Origin: Streptacidiphilus jeojiense
Lineage (GTDB): Bacteria; Actinomycetota; Actinomycetes; Streptomycetales; Streptomycetaceae
NCBI RefSeq assembly: GCF_000719095.1
Contig: NZ_JOEH01000003.1
Location: 62,001 to 126,000 of the forward strand
DNA: 64,000 bases
Direction: 5' to 3'
Part shown: positions 1-8,111 of the stretch, piece after piece
How the letters are laid out: every line of letters begins with the position of its first letter
Position numbering within the stretch: the stretch's first letter is position 1
Notes under the pieces: generated by a model
Database searches by the model: none
The model's input: only the letters and a program-made list of their open reading frames with translations
What the model was told of the DNA's origin: nothing
Program-made: the position numbers and the translations under genes

Positions 1-705
1 GGCGGCTTCCCGCGCAGTCGGACCGTGCTGTTCCTGGTGGAGGCCGGCTCACCCGGCCTCACCCGCACCCGGCTGGCCGCGATGGACGACACCCGGACCC
101 TGGCCCGGGTCGAGCTGCGGGACACCCCGGCCGTTCCGCTCGGCGACCCGGAGCGCGACGCGGGGCCCGCACTCGCCCGCACCGGGCGGTACGCCGCCCT
201 CGCGGTGGCGGCGGAGGCGGTCGGCGCGGCCGAGCAGTGCCTGACCAGGACGGTGGAGTACGTGCAGGTCAGGAAGCAGTTCGGCCGCGCGGTCGGCTCC
301 TTCCAGGCGGTGCAGCACCGCCTCGCCGATGTGTACGTCGCCGTGCAGACGGCCCGCTCGGCGGTCCACTACGCGGCCTGGACGCTGGAGCGGGACGAGA
401 GCGAGAACGAAGGGGACGGCGAGGGCGAGGCTGGGGCCTCCGCCACCGCCGTACCACTCGCGCTTGCGCACGCACTGGAGTCGCTGCGCACGGCTGCGGC
501 CGACGCCGTCCAGCTGCACGGCGGGATCGCCATCACCTGGGAGCACGACGCCCAGCTCTACTTCAAGCGGGCCGCCGCCGACGAACTGCTGTTCGGGCCG
601 CCGCACCTGCTGCGCGCCCGCGCCGCCGAGCGCGCGAACCTGTTCGGCCCGACGCCCGTTCCTGCCCGCATCCCCGTCCGCACCCCTGTCCGCCAGGAGG
701 CCTGA
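1..705 (+). CDS. Acyl-CoA dehydrogenase, C-terminal part (5' end outside window)
   Basis: Flavin-dependent enzyme that would introduce the alpha-beta double bond into an acyl-CoA. The reading frame is open from base 1, so only the last 234 residues are present. Visible family signatures are RKQFGRAVGSFQAVQH, where the last helical domain contacts FAD, and VQLHGGIAITWEHD near the C-terminus, the usual ACAD ending around the adenine-binding loop. The acidic stretch DESENEGDGEGE between them is an unusual insertion. The next gene starts one base after the stop, so the two are probably co-transcribed. Chain-length specificity and the catalytic base cannot be judged from this fragment. Confidence 0.9.
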   Translation, partial: GGFPRSRTVLFLVEAGSPGLTRTRLAAMDDTRTLARVELRDTPAVPLGDPERDAGPALARTGRYAALAVAAEAVGAAEQCLTRTVEYVQVRKQFGRAVGSFQAVQHRLADVYVAVQTARSAVHYAAWTLERDESENEGDGEGEAGASATAVPLALAHALESLRTAAADAVQLHGGIAITWEHDAQLYFKRAAADELLFGPPHLLRARAAERANLFGPTPVPARIPVRTPVRQEA

Positions 706-706
706 C

Positions 707-1249
707 ATGGCGACACCCCCATCGACACCCGCCCCCGCGCCGGCACCGGAGCTGCGTCCGCCGAGCTCGCGGCTGGAGGCGGTGGTCCAGAAGGTCTCCT
801 CCAGCCCGGTCTTCGCCAGGATCGCCCCCCGGGTGCTGCCGCCGATGGACAAGATGGTGCACCGGGTCACCGGCGGCAAGGTGATGATCAGCCAGTACAT
901 GCTGCCGTCGCTGTTCCTGACGACGACCGGCCGCCGCACCGGGCAGCCGAGGGTGGCCCCGATGGCCTGCCTGCCGGAGTCCGGCGGCACCTTCCTGGTG
1001 ATCGGCAGCAACTTCGGCCGCCCGGCCCACCCGGCGTGGACCGGCAACCTGATCGCGGACGGCAGGGCGCTGGTCGAGCACCGGGGCCGGACCGTGGAGG
1101 CGACCGCCGAACTGCTGGAGGGCGAGGCACGGGCCGAGGCCTGGGCCGCGCTGCTGCGGATGTGGCCGCCGTACGCGACCTACCAGGCGCGGATCGAACG
1201 GCAGATCCGGATCTTCCGGCTCACGCCGGTCGAGAAGAAGCAGGACTGA
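707..1249 (+). CDS. Nitroreductase/deazaflavin-dependent oxidoreductase family protein (Ddn-like)
   Basis: 180 residues. The block LTTTGRRTGQPRVAPMACLP, followed by LVIGSNFGRPAHPAWTGNL, is the signature of the actinobacterial F420-dependent (Ddn-like, DUF385) split-barrel reductases. Members reduce quinones or other substrates with F420H2, and substrates are rarely predictable from sequence. The ATG at 707 is one base after the upstream TGA, with AGGAGG just before it inside the previous gene, which fixes the start. Coupling to an acyl-CoA dehydrogenase suggests a role in lipid or acyl-CoA redox chemistry, but that is inference. The N-terminal 25 residues are Pro/Ala-rich and not part of the fold. 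Confidence 0.85.
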   Translation: MATPPSTPAPAPAPELRPPSSRLEAVVQKVSSSPVFARIAPRVLPPMDKMVHRVTGGKVMISQYMLPSLFLTTTGRRTGQPRVAPMACLPESGGTFLVIGSNFGRPAHPAWTGNLIADGRALVEHRGRTVEATAELLEGEARAEAWAALLRMWPPYATYQARIERQIRIFRLTPVEKKQD

Positions 1250-1277
1250 GGCACCTGCCGCCGAACATGGACAAGCG

Positions 1278-1313
1278 AAGGGCGGTCGTCCCCTTTCGGG
1301 GACGACCGCCCTT
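1278..1313. terminator. Strong bidirectional hairpin terminator
   Basis: A perfect 16-bp stem (1278-1293 with 1298-1313) with a TTTC loop. It lies between the convergent reductase gene on the plus strand and the TetR gene on the minus strand, so it can stop transcription from both sides. Confidence 0.85.
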
Positions 1314-1437
1314 GATGGACATGGGTGCGGGGCTCGAACCGGAGTACCTCCCCCGAGGCACGCCCGGCAGCTCGGCCCGACCGGACAGGCGGCCGGGGCC
1401 CGCGACCCAGGACGGTGCTGCTACTGCACTGCTTCGG

Positions 1438-2085
1438 CTACTTCGGCGGCTTCTTGCCGGTCATGCCGAGGTAGACCAGGAGCGCCAGGTTCGGCTTGAG
1501 CTCCTTGGCCTTGACGCCCCAGGAGTCGAAGCCCTTCTGGTGCTCGGCGACGGCGGCCAGCATGGCCACCAGGGAGCCGGCGACAGCCGGTGCGCTGATC
1601 GACTTGTCCGCCTTCCCGGTGTCCTGCATGGCCTTGAGGGAGTCCGTGAGCGAGTTGGTCACGGCGTTGAGGATCTTCATGCGGATCTTGAAGAACCGCT
1701 TGTCCCCTTCCGCCGATCCCAGCGTCACCACGCGGAGAATGGCCTCGTTGTCGCGCCAGAAGTTGAGGAAGCCTTCCACCAGCTCCTCAGCCGTCTGGTA
1801 GCCGGACTTGCCGGCCCACGACTTCTCGGCGACCAGGTCCTTCAGGGCGGCGCCTTCCCGGGCCATTCCATCCGCGATCTCGAGGACAGCGCCCTCGACG
1901 TCGGGGAAGTACTGGTAGAACGTTGCGGGGGAGGTACCGGCCATCCGGGCGACGTCGATGACCTTGACGTCCCGGTAGGGCGATGTGCTGAGCATCTCGC
2001 TAAGGCATTCGAGCAGCTTCTGCCGCGTCGCCTGCCCGCGTCGCCCGGCGACACGCCCGTCGACGGTGCGAACTTGTCCTGTCAT
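1438..2085 (-). CDS. TetR-family transcriptional regulator
   Basis: 215 residues. The N-terminal helix-turn-helix is clear: TRQKLLECLSEMLSTSPYRD, then VIDVARMAGTSPATFYQYFP, the recognition-helix pattern of TetR proteins. The C-terminal two thirds is the all-helical ligand and dimer domain, which gives no hint of the effector. The gene follows the cyclopropane-fatty-acid synthase-like gene on the same strand, 58 bp from its stop, so it may regulate it, other lipid genes or itself. The ATG at 2085 is the first in-frame start before the conserved region. No perfect operator palindrome is visible immediately upstream. Confidence 0.88.
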   Translation of the reverse strand: MTGQVRTVDGRVAGRRGQATRQKLLECLSEMLSTSPYRDVKVIDVARMAGTSPATFYQYFPDVEGAVLEIADGMAREGAALKDLVAEKSWAGKSGYQTAEELVEGFLNFWRDNEAILRVVTLGSAEGDKRFFKIRMKILNAVTNSLTDSLKAMQDTGKADKSISAPAVAGSLVAMLAAVAEHQKGFDSWGVKAKELKPNLALLVYLGMTGKKPPK

Positions 2086-2137
2086 GCCGTCAGTTTACCG
2101 TGGCAAGATCCCCGCGCTATTCGGCAGTGGCCCGAAT

Positions 2138-2158
2138 GGTCCGTCAGGCTGACGGACC
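2138..2158. terminator. Inverted repeat at the end of the methyltransferase gene
   Basis: Perfect 10-bp arms (GGTCCGTCAG and CTGACGGACC) around a single G, overlapping the stop codon of the minus-strand methyltransferase gene. It can fold as an 8-bp stem with a 5-nt loop. Terminator is the simplest reading. Because it lies just upstream of the TetR gene, an operator cannot be excluded. Confidence 0.4.
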
Positions 2159-3619
2159 GCCGGACGGAGCGCCGGCTCCGGGGTCTGAGGAGCCGTCCGT
2201 TTCCCGGGTCACGACCCGGTCGAGCCACTCCTCCCGGCTGGGCGGCAGGCCGCTGTCCCCGTCGGCCCCGGTGCGCACCGCGAGGATCTGGTTGACCCCG
2301 ATCCGGTTCTCCTCGAACGCCAGCGCCGAGGCCGCCATGTACAGCCGCCAGACCCGGGCCCGGCCCAGGGTGGACAGCTTGACCGCCCGGTCCCAGTCGG
2401 CCTCCAGATTGGTCACCCAGGCCCGCAGCGTCAGCGCGTAGTGCTCCCGCAGCGACTCCACGTCGCGGATCTCGAAGCCGGACTCCTCCAGCAGGCTGAC
2501 GGTCTGCCCGACCGGGGCGAGGTCGCCGTCGGGGAAGACGTAGGCCGCGATGAAGGGGCTGATCCGGTAGCGCTCGCCGGGCAGGTTGGGGCGCCGGGCG
2601 ATCTGGTGGTTCAACAGCCGCCCGCCGGGGCGCAGCAGCCCGTACAGCTGGGTGCCGTAGCGGCGGAACTGCTCGGAGCCGACGTGCTCGGCCATCCCGA
2701 CGCTGGAGATGGCGTCGTAGGGCCCGTCGTCCACCTCGCGGTAGTCCTGCAGGCGGACCGTCAGCCGGTCGGAGAGGCCGGCTTCCTCGATCCGTTCCCG
2801 GGCGCCGCGGGCCTGCTCGGTGGAGAGGGTCACCCCGACGCCCTCGACGCCGTAGTGCTCGGCGGCGTGCAGCAGCAGCGAGCCCCAGCCGCAGCCGACG
2901 TCCAGCAGCCGCATCCCGGGGCGCAGGCCCAGCTTGCGGCAGATCAGGTCGAGCTTGGCCTCCTGGGCGGCCTCCAGGGTGTGCGTCCCGGTCGGCCAGT
3001 AGGCGCAGCTGTAGACCATGGACGGGCCCAGGACCAGCCGGTAGAAGTCGTTGCCGACGTCGTAGTGGTGGCTGATGGCCTTGCGGTCGCGCATCAGCGA
3101 GTGCCGGGTGCCGGCGACCTTGACCCGGGTCGCCTCCTCCGGCGGCAGCGGCGGGCGCAGGCCGACCGCCCCGGCGCCGATCGCGGTGCGGAGCAGCCGG
3201 CGGCCCTCTGGACCGAAGATCTCGCGGGCGCTGGGGCGCAGGCTGGCCGCGTTGGTCTGCTCGACCAGGCGCACCACCGCGTCGAGCACGTCGTAGAGGT
3301 CGCTGTCCTCGGCGATCTCCAGATCGCCGGACACATAGGCGCGGGCCAGCCCCAGCTCGTCCGGACGCCAGATCAGGTGCCGCAGCGCCCGCCGGTTCCG
3401 CAGTTCCAGGGCGGGGGCGCCGGCCGGGCCGGCCTCGCCGCCGTCCCAGGTGCGCAGCCGGACGGGCAGTTCCGCGCCCAGCAGGTCCTCCAGCACCGGG
3501 ACCAGCTGGCCGGCCGTTCCCTGGCCCGGCAGCGCTTTCCGCAGCAGTTTCGCCGGAGCCTGCTGTCGCCGGGCCTTCCGCTGGGTTTCTTGTTGTGTCT
3601 TTGTCACCTTGCCACCCAT
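2144..3619 (-). CDS. Cyclopropane-fatty-acyl-phospholipid synthase-like SAM methyltransferase
   Basis: 491 residues. Members transfer a methyl or methylene from SAM to unsaturated acyl chains of phospholipids at the membrane. The family signature HHYDVGNDFYRLVLGPSMVY is present, followed by the SAM-binding glycine loop LLDVGCGWGSLLLHAAEHYG and the substrate-pocket region SVGMAEHVGSEQFRRY. The C-terminal AYVFPDGDLAPVG segment is also typical. The N-terminal domain precedes the Rossmann fold, as in full-length CFA synthases. I chose the ATG at 3619 because GGGAGG lies about 6 bases upstream; a longer in-frame reading to 3748 has no ribosome site. A terminator-like repeat overlaps the stop and the TetR gene follows. 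Confidence 0.9.
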   Translation of the reverse strand: MGGKVTKTQQETQRKARRQQAPAKLLRKALPGQGTAGQLVPVLEDLLGAELPVRLRTWDGGEAGPAGAPALELRNRRALRHLIWRPDELGLARAYVSGDLEIAEDSDLYDVLDAVVRLVEQTNAASLRPSAREIFGPEGRRLLRTAIGAGAVGLRPPLPPEEATRVKVAGTRHSLMRDRKAISHHYDVGNDFYRLVLGPSMVYSCAYWPTGTHTLEAAQEAKLDLICRKLGLRPGMRLLDVGCGWGSLLLHAAEHYGVEGVGVTLSTEQARGARERIEEAGLSDRLTVRLQDYREVDDGPYDAISSVGMAEHVGSEQFRRYGTQLYGLLRPGGRLLNHQIARRPNLPGERYRISPFIAAYVFPDGDLAPVGQTVSLLEESGFEIRDVESLREHYALTLRAWVTNLEADWDRAVKLSTLGRARVWRLYMAASALAFEENRIGVNQILAVRTGADGDSGLPPSREEWLDRVVTRETDGSSDPGAGAPSGGPSA

Positions 3620-3689
3620 CCCGCGCCTCCCGTGCGCCTGCGCCTTCGTCCATCTAACGACGGCGTCCCGAATTCCCGATCGAGTCGTA

Positions 3690-3709
3690 GGACACACCCG
3701 AATGTGTCC
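3690..3709. promoter_or_regulatory. Palindrome in the divergent methyltransferase/kinase promoter region
   Basis: GGACACA and TGTGTCC flank a 6-nt spacer in the roughly 300-bp non-coding stretch between the two divergent genes (3620-3921). It sits about 70 bp upstream of the methyltransferase start, where an operator would be expected. The bound regulator is unknown. I see no gene and no RNA structure in the rest of this stretch. Confidence 0.45.
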
Positions 3710-3921
3710 ACACGCATGGCCTACTGCCCCTCCTGGACCCCTGCCCATGCATGGCGCGGTGGCACCTCGTCAGGTCCGCGCGCAAAACCCGGCCGGAACG
3801 ATTTTTCGGGGCTGGTTGGCTACAGCGGCGGTCGACGTTGGACAATCAGGCACAGCAACGACGGCACGGTGCGGCGACACCACGGTGCCGGCGTGGAACT
3901 AACGGGGAGGTGGCTGAGGAC

Positions 3922-6465
3922 GTGGACCAGCTGACGGCGCACGATCCCAGGCGGATCGGCCCCTTCGAGGTGCTCGGGCGCCTCGGCGCGGGCGGAATGG
4001 GGCTGGTCTACCTGGCCAGGTCGTCCGCGGGCCGACGGGTGGCGATCAAGACCGTGCGCGCCGAGCTGGCCGAGGACCAGCTGTTCCGGGTGCGTTTCGC
4101 CCGCGAGATCGCGGCGGCCCGCACCGTCTCCGGCTTCTACACCGCGCCCGTGGTCGAGGCCGACGCCGACGCCCCGGTGCCCTGGCTGGCCACCGCCTAC
4201 ATCCCGGCGCCCTCGCTGGAGGACCTGGTCGCCGAGTGCGGTCCGATGCCGGTCGGCGCGGTGCGCTGGCTGGTCGCCGGGATCGCCGAGGCGCTGCAGT
4301 CGATCCACGCGGCCGGGCTGGTGCACCGCGACCTCAAGCCCTCGAACGTGCTGGTCACCGAGGACGGACCGCGGGTGATCGACTTCGGCATCGCGGCCGG
4401 GGTCTCGCACACCCGGCTGACCATGACCAACGTCGCGGTCGGCACCCCCGCCTACATGTCGCCCGAGCAGGCCAGGGACAGCCGCAGCGTGACCGGGGCC
4501 AGCGACGTGTTCTCGCTGGGCTCGATGCTGGTCTACGCGGCCACCGGGCACGCCCCGTACCACGGGGCCAACCCGGTGGAGACGGTGTTCATGCTGCTCC
4601 GGGAGTCCCCGGACCTGTCCGGCCTCGCCCCCGACCTGGCCCCGCTGGTGAAGGCCTGCATGCGCCCGGCGCCGGAGCGGCGGCTGACCCCGGCCCAGAT
4701 CCAGTCCGAGCTGGCCCCGCACCTGTACTCCAACGGCGACGGGGACGACGACTCCCGCGACTGGCTGCCGCCGGCCGCCCTGGAGCTGATCGACCGCAAG
4801 CGGGGACGGCGCAACACGCCTCCGCCGCCCGTCCCGGTGCCTGTTCCCGCGCCGGTCCCCGCCCCGGTGCCGCTGGCGGCCCCGGTGGCCGCCCCGGTCG
4901 CGGCCCCGTCGGCCGGCTACGACCCCAGGACCGCGCACCCGGCGCCGGTGGCCCAGCCGTCGGCCCTGGACGAGCACGCGCCGACCAAGAAGGTCCAACC
5001 GGCCGCGGGCGGCGGCCGCAGGCACGCCGGCGCGCCCGATCCGGAGCCGGCACCGGCCGCCCAGGCCCAGGCAGCCGCTCAGGCGCCGGTGGCGGCTCCG
5101 GTACCGTCCACCACGCCCACCCCGGTGGTGCAGCTGCTCGGCGGCTCCGTGGCGATCGGCCCCGGGGTCAGGGCCGGCGAGACCGGCGGCCCCGGGCCGG
5201 ACGACTCGCTGCCGCCCGCCGCCACCGGCTGGGTGCGACGCGTCCCTGGACAGGGCCCCGGAGGACAGGGCCCCGGTTCGAACCGGGAGAACGCCACCCA
5301 CCAGAACCACGGACGGCAGGCCGCGGCGACGTCGGAGCCCGCCGCCGCGGTGCCGGCGCCGCCCACCTCGGGCTCGCGCTGGCGGCCCTGGCGGTTCCGG
5401 ATGTCCAACGACGTCTGGGGGGTGCCGCAGGTCAGCGACGGCGTCCTCTATGTGACCAGCTTCGAGGTGCACGCCCTGGACATCGCCACCGGGCGCCGCC
5501 GCTTCAAGACCCGCGACGTCGCCTGGGCGATGTCCGTGGCCGACGGCCAGGTCCACGCCGCGGACGGCCCGAGCCTGTTCACCCTCGCCGCGGCGGACGG
5601 CGAGGAGCGCTGGCGGGTCACCCTGGACGGCTGGACCTACTCCCTGGACGCGGGCGGCGGCGCGCTGGTGGCCGGCACCAGGGGCGGCGGCGTCCAGGTC
5701 CGCTCGGCGATCGACGGCAGCCAGATGTGGCAGGTGGGCGACGCGCAGCAGGAGTACGAGAGCCCGCAGTCGGGCCCCTGCGTGGTGGGCGACTCGGTCT
5801 ACTACTACGGCGGCGGGATGCTCCGCGCCCTGGACCTGACGACGGGTCGGCCGCGCTGGGCGGTCCAGGTCGGCGAGGACGTCCCCTCGCGGCCGGTGCT
5901 GCGCCAGGGCGTGCTCTACCTGACCTCAGGGGCCCGGGTGCTGGCCCTGGACGAGGAGTCCGGGGAGGAGCGCTGGCGCTTCAAGGCCCCGGTGGTGCTG
6001 TTCACCCCGCCGACCCTGGACGACCAGGGCAGCCTCTTCGCGGCCGACTACCTCGGCGCGGTGTTCGCGCTGGACACCGGCACGGGTGCGCTGCGCTGGC
6101 AGGCCCGTACCGGCGGCCGGCAGGGGATCGACCCGGTGGTCCACGAGGACGGGACCGTCCTGGTGGGCAGCGGCGACACGGTCTACGCCTTCGCCGCGCG
6201 GGACGGGGAGGAGCGCTGGCGGCACACCGCGCGCGGCGAGCTCACCGGGGCGCCTGCGGCGTTCGGCGGGTTGGTGCACTTCGGCAGCAGGGACCACTCG
6301 CTCTACACCCTGGACCTGACCACCGGGCGGCTGCGCTGGAAGCTGGACACCGGCGGGGAGATCACCGGTTCCCCGGTGGCGGTCGACGGCCGTGTCTTCG
6401 CCTGCAGCAAGGACCGCTGCGTCTACGCCCTGGACGCAGCCCGCGGCACCGCGACGCGGGACTGA
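3922..6465 (+). CDS. afsK: AfsK-like Ser/Thr protein kinase with C-terminal PQQ beta-propeller
   Basis: 847 residues. The N-terminal Hanks-type kinase domain has the glycine loop GRLGAGGMGLVYLA (about 18-31), the catalytic lysine in VAIKTV (K43), HRDLKPSN (135-142), the metal-binding DFG (154-156) and SPEQ. All catalytic residues are intact. A Pro/Ala-rich linker covers about 300-490, and then eight or nine short blades of the form LDxxTGxxRW build a PQQ-type propeller. No membrane segment is visible. This layout and the opening DPRRIGPFEVLGRLGAGGMG match Streptomyces AfsK, which phosphorylates AfsR and controls secondary metabolism and polarity. Orthology is inferred; no afsR is in the window. 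GGGGAGG at 3904-3910 favours the GTG at 3922, and GTG 3910 overlaps it. Confidence 0.87.
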   Translation: MDQLTAHDPRRIGPFEVLGRLGAGGMGLVYLARSSAGRRVAIKTVRAELAEDQLFRVRFAREIAAARTVSGFYTAPVVEADADAPVPWLATAYIPAPSLEDLVAECGPMPVGAVRWLVAGIAEALQSIHAAGLVHRDLKPSNVLVTEDGPRVIDFGIAAGVSHTRLTMTNVAVGTPAYMSPEQARDSRSVTGASDVFSLGSMLVYAATGHAPYHGANPVETVFMLLRESPDLSGLAPDLAPLVKACMRPAPERRLTPAQIQSELAPHLYSNGDGDDDSRDWLPPAALELIDRKRGRRNTPPPPVPVPVPAPVPAPVPLAAPVAAPVAAPSAGYDPRTAHPAPVAQPSALDEHAPTKKVQPAAGGGRRHAGAPDPEPAPAAQAQAAAQAPVAAPVPSTTPTPVVQLLGGSVAIGPGVRAGETGGPGPDDSLPPAATGWVRRVPGQGPGGQGPGSNRENATHQNHGRQAAATSEPAAAVPAPPTSGSRWRPWRFRMSNDVWGVPQVSDGVLYVTSFEVHALDIATGRRRFKTRDVAWAMSVADGQVHAADGPSLFTLAAADGEERWRVTLDGWTYSLDAGGGALVAGTRGGGVQVRSAIDGSQMWQVGDAQQEYESPQSGPCVVGDSVYYYGGGMLRALDLTTGRPRWAVQVGEDVPSRPVLRQGVLYLTSGARVLALDEESGEERWRFKAPVVLFTPPTLDDQGSLFAADYLGAVFALDTGTGALRWQARTGGRQGIDPVVHEDGTVLVGSGDTVYAFAARDGEERWRHTARGELTGAPAAFGGLVHFGSRDHSLYTLDLTTGRLRWKLDTGGEITGSPVAVDGRVFACSKDRCVYALDAARGTATRD

Positions 6466-6470
6466 GCCCC

Positions 6471-6548
6471 TTCAGGGGCGCGGGGAACTGCGCTGCCAAC
6501 CATGCACCTTCGTAGGGGGCTGGTCGCGCAGTTCCCCGCGCCCCTGAA
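6471..6548. repeat. Long perfect inverted repeat, probable terminator
   Basis: 23-nt arms (6471-6493 and 6526-6548, containing AGGGGCGCGGGGAACTGCGC and its complement) are separated by 32 nt. They lie between the convergent kinase and galE genes and are followed by AAAA on the plus strand. From general knowledge, this core is a common intergenic repeat in Streptomyces genomes. Here it is placed to act as a bidirectional terminator. Confidence 0.8.
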
Positions 6549-6559
6549 AAACGAGGCCG

Positions 6560-7528
6560 TCAGGGGTTGCGCAGTTGCCAGCCGGACCAGGCGGAGGCGA
6601 CCATCGCCTCCAGGTCGAACTGTGCGGACCAGTTGAGCTCGCAGGTGATCCGGTCCGCGGAGGCCACCACCCGGGCCGGGTCGCCCGGTCGGCGGGAGAC
6701 CACTTCGCCGGTGGTGTCCAGCCCGGTGACCGTGCCGATCGTGTCCAGCATCTCGCGGACCGAGACCCCTTCGCCGCGGCCGATGTTGAGGACCAGTTCG
6801 GTTCCGTCCGGGTCGTCCTCCAGCCGCCGCACCGCGGCCACATGCGCGGTGGCCACGTCCGCCACGTGGATGTAGTCACGGATGCAGGTGCCGTCGGGGG
6901 TGGGGTAGTCGTCGCCGAAGACCAGCGGCGGCTTGCCCGCCGTGATCCGCTCGAAGACCATCGGCACCAGGTTGGTGGCCCCCGGGTCGCCCAGCTCGGC
7001 CGTGGCCGCCCCGGCGACGTTGAAGTAGCGCAGCGCGACCGTCCCGATGCCGTGGGCCCGGCCCACCGCGCGGACCAGCCACTCGCCGACCAGCTTGGTC
7101 TCGCCGTAGGGGCTCATCGGTGCGCACGGGGTGTCCTCGGTGACGACGTCCACGTCCGGCATGCCGTAGACGGCTGCCGAGGAGGACAGCAGGAACCGGC
7201 GCACCCCCGCGTCGGCCGCGGCCTCCAGCACCAGCCGCAGGCCCTCGACGTTCTCGTGGTAGTACCGCAGTGGCTGCTCGACCGACTCGCCGACCTGCTT
7301 CTTCGCGGCGATGTGGAGCACCCCGGTGACCTGGTGCTGCTTCATCACCCGGTCGAGCAGCGGGCGGTCCAGGGTGGAGCCCTCGACCAGCGGGACACCG
7401 GCCGGCAGCCGAGCCGGGTCGCCGCTGCTCAGGTCGTCCAGGACGACGACCCCCAGCTCCGCCTCGACCATGGCCCGCACCACATGTGCACCGATGTAGC
7501 CCGCCCCACCCGTGATCAACCAAGTCAT
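6560..7528 (-). CDS. galE: UDP-glucose 4-epimerase
   Basis: 322 residues. Interconverts UDP-glucose and UDP-galactose in the cytoplasm for the Leloir pathway and surface polysaccharides. The NAD-binding motif GGAGYIGAHVV is at residues 7-17. The SDR catalytic set is SSSAAVYG and YGETK (Tyr and Lys three residues apart), and the sugar-binding LRYFNVAGA segment follows. Length is normal for the family. The ATG at 7528 is directly before the Rossmann strand. The gene is in the same direction as the DUF35/thiolase pair, 43 bp from the DUF35 stop, so read-through is possible though the functions differ. Confidence 0.95.
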   Translation of the reverse strand: MTWLITGGAGYIGAHVVRAMVEAELGVVVLDDLSSGDPARLPAGVPLVEGSTLDRPLLDRVMKQHQVTGVLHIAAKKQVGESVEQPLRYYHENVEGLRLVLEAAADAGVRRFLLSSSAAVYGMPDVDVVTEDTPCAPMSPYGETKLVGEWLVRAVGRAHGIGTVALRYFNVAGAATAELGDPGATNLVPMVFERITAGKPPLVFGDDYPTPDGTCIRDYIHVADVATAHVAAVRRLEDDPDGTELVLNIGRGEGVSVREMLDTIGTVTGLDTTGEVVSRRPGDPARVVASADRITCELNWSAQFDLEAMVASAWSGWQLRNP

Positions 7529-7571
7529 GGGACCGCATTCTATTTGCCCCGCCGGCGGCCCCGGCCGAGGA

Positions 7572-8102
7572 TCAGGGAGTGGTCAGCGCCCATCGCGGAA
7601 CTGCCACGCCGGGGGCGAGGATCTGGTAAACGGCCTGGACCGGGGCGCCGATCCGCAGCCGGGAGACCGGGACGGCGTTCCAGGGGGCGTCGGGGCGGCG
7701 CACCGAGGGGGTGAGCGTGCCGACCAGTCGGATCGTCGGGTCGTCGTCCAGTTCGACCACCGCGACGGGGTAGGGGGCCTGTTCCGCGTAGGCGGGCAGC
7801 AGCGGCGGGTGGGCGACGACGAACGACCAGATCCGTCCGCGTCCGGAGGTCGGCCGCCACTCGTCGGCGAAGCTGTGGCAGCGCGGGCAGGCGGGCCGGG
7901 GCGGGAAGCGCCGCAACCCGCAGTCGGCGCAGGCCTGCACCCGCAGCTCGCCGCGCAGCGCGTACTGCCAGAAGGGTTCGCCGTCGGTGTCCGGCCAGGG
8001 CAGCAGCAGGCCGCCGGCCATGCCCCCGGCCGCGTGGACCGCTTCGGTGACCGATGTTCCGGTGACGGGTACTCCGGTGGCGGGTGTTCCGGTGACAGAC
8101 AT
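7572..8102 (-). CDS. Zn-ribbon/OB-fold (DUF35) protein, partner of the thiolase-like gene
   Basis: 176 residues. A rubredoxin-like zinc ribbon (CADCG, 12 residues, CPRC) precedes an OB-fold with GRIWSFVVAHPPLLP and PYPVAVVELDDDPTIRLVG, the standard DUF35 arrangement. DUF35 proteins bind acyl-CoA and work beside thiolase-fold enzymes in steroid or fatty-acid side-chain degradation, as ChsH2 does with Ltp2. GAGGGAG precedes the ATG at 8102, and only 9 bp separate it from the thiolase gene, so the pair is co-translated. The first 20 residues are a degenerate T/V/G/P repeat that precedes the zinc ribbon. Confidence 0.87.
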   Translation of the reverse strand: MSVTGTPATGVPVTGTSVTEAVHAAGGMAGGLLLPWPDTDGEPFWQYALRGELRVQACADCGLRRFPPRPACPRCHSFADEWRPTSGRGRIWSFVVAHPPLLPAYAEQAPYPVAVVELDDDPTIRLVGTLTPSVRRPDAPWNAVPVSRLRIGAPVQAVYQILAPGVAVPRWALTTP

Positions 8103-8111
8103 GGGACTCCC

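Noticed and set aside
1325..1375. T-arm-like sequence GGGGCTCGAACCGGAGTACC resembling a tRNA end on the minus strand
   Set aside because: The T-stem does not pair and no acceptor, D or anticodon stem can be built around it.
2441..3934. Long plus-strand frame opposite the methyltransferase gene
   Set aside because: It mirrors the codon pattern of the minus-strand gene, has no family motif and no ribosome site. The same applies to the other long antisense frames over the 18-36 kb operon.
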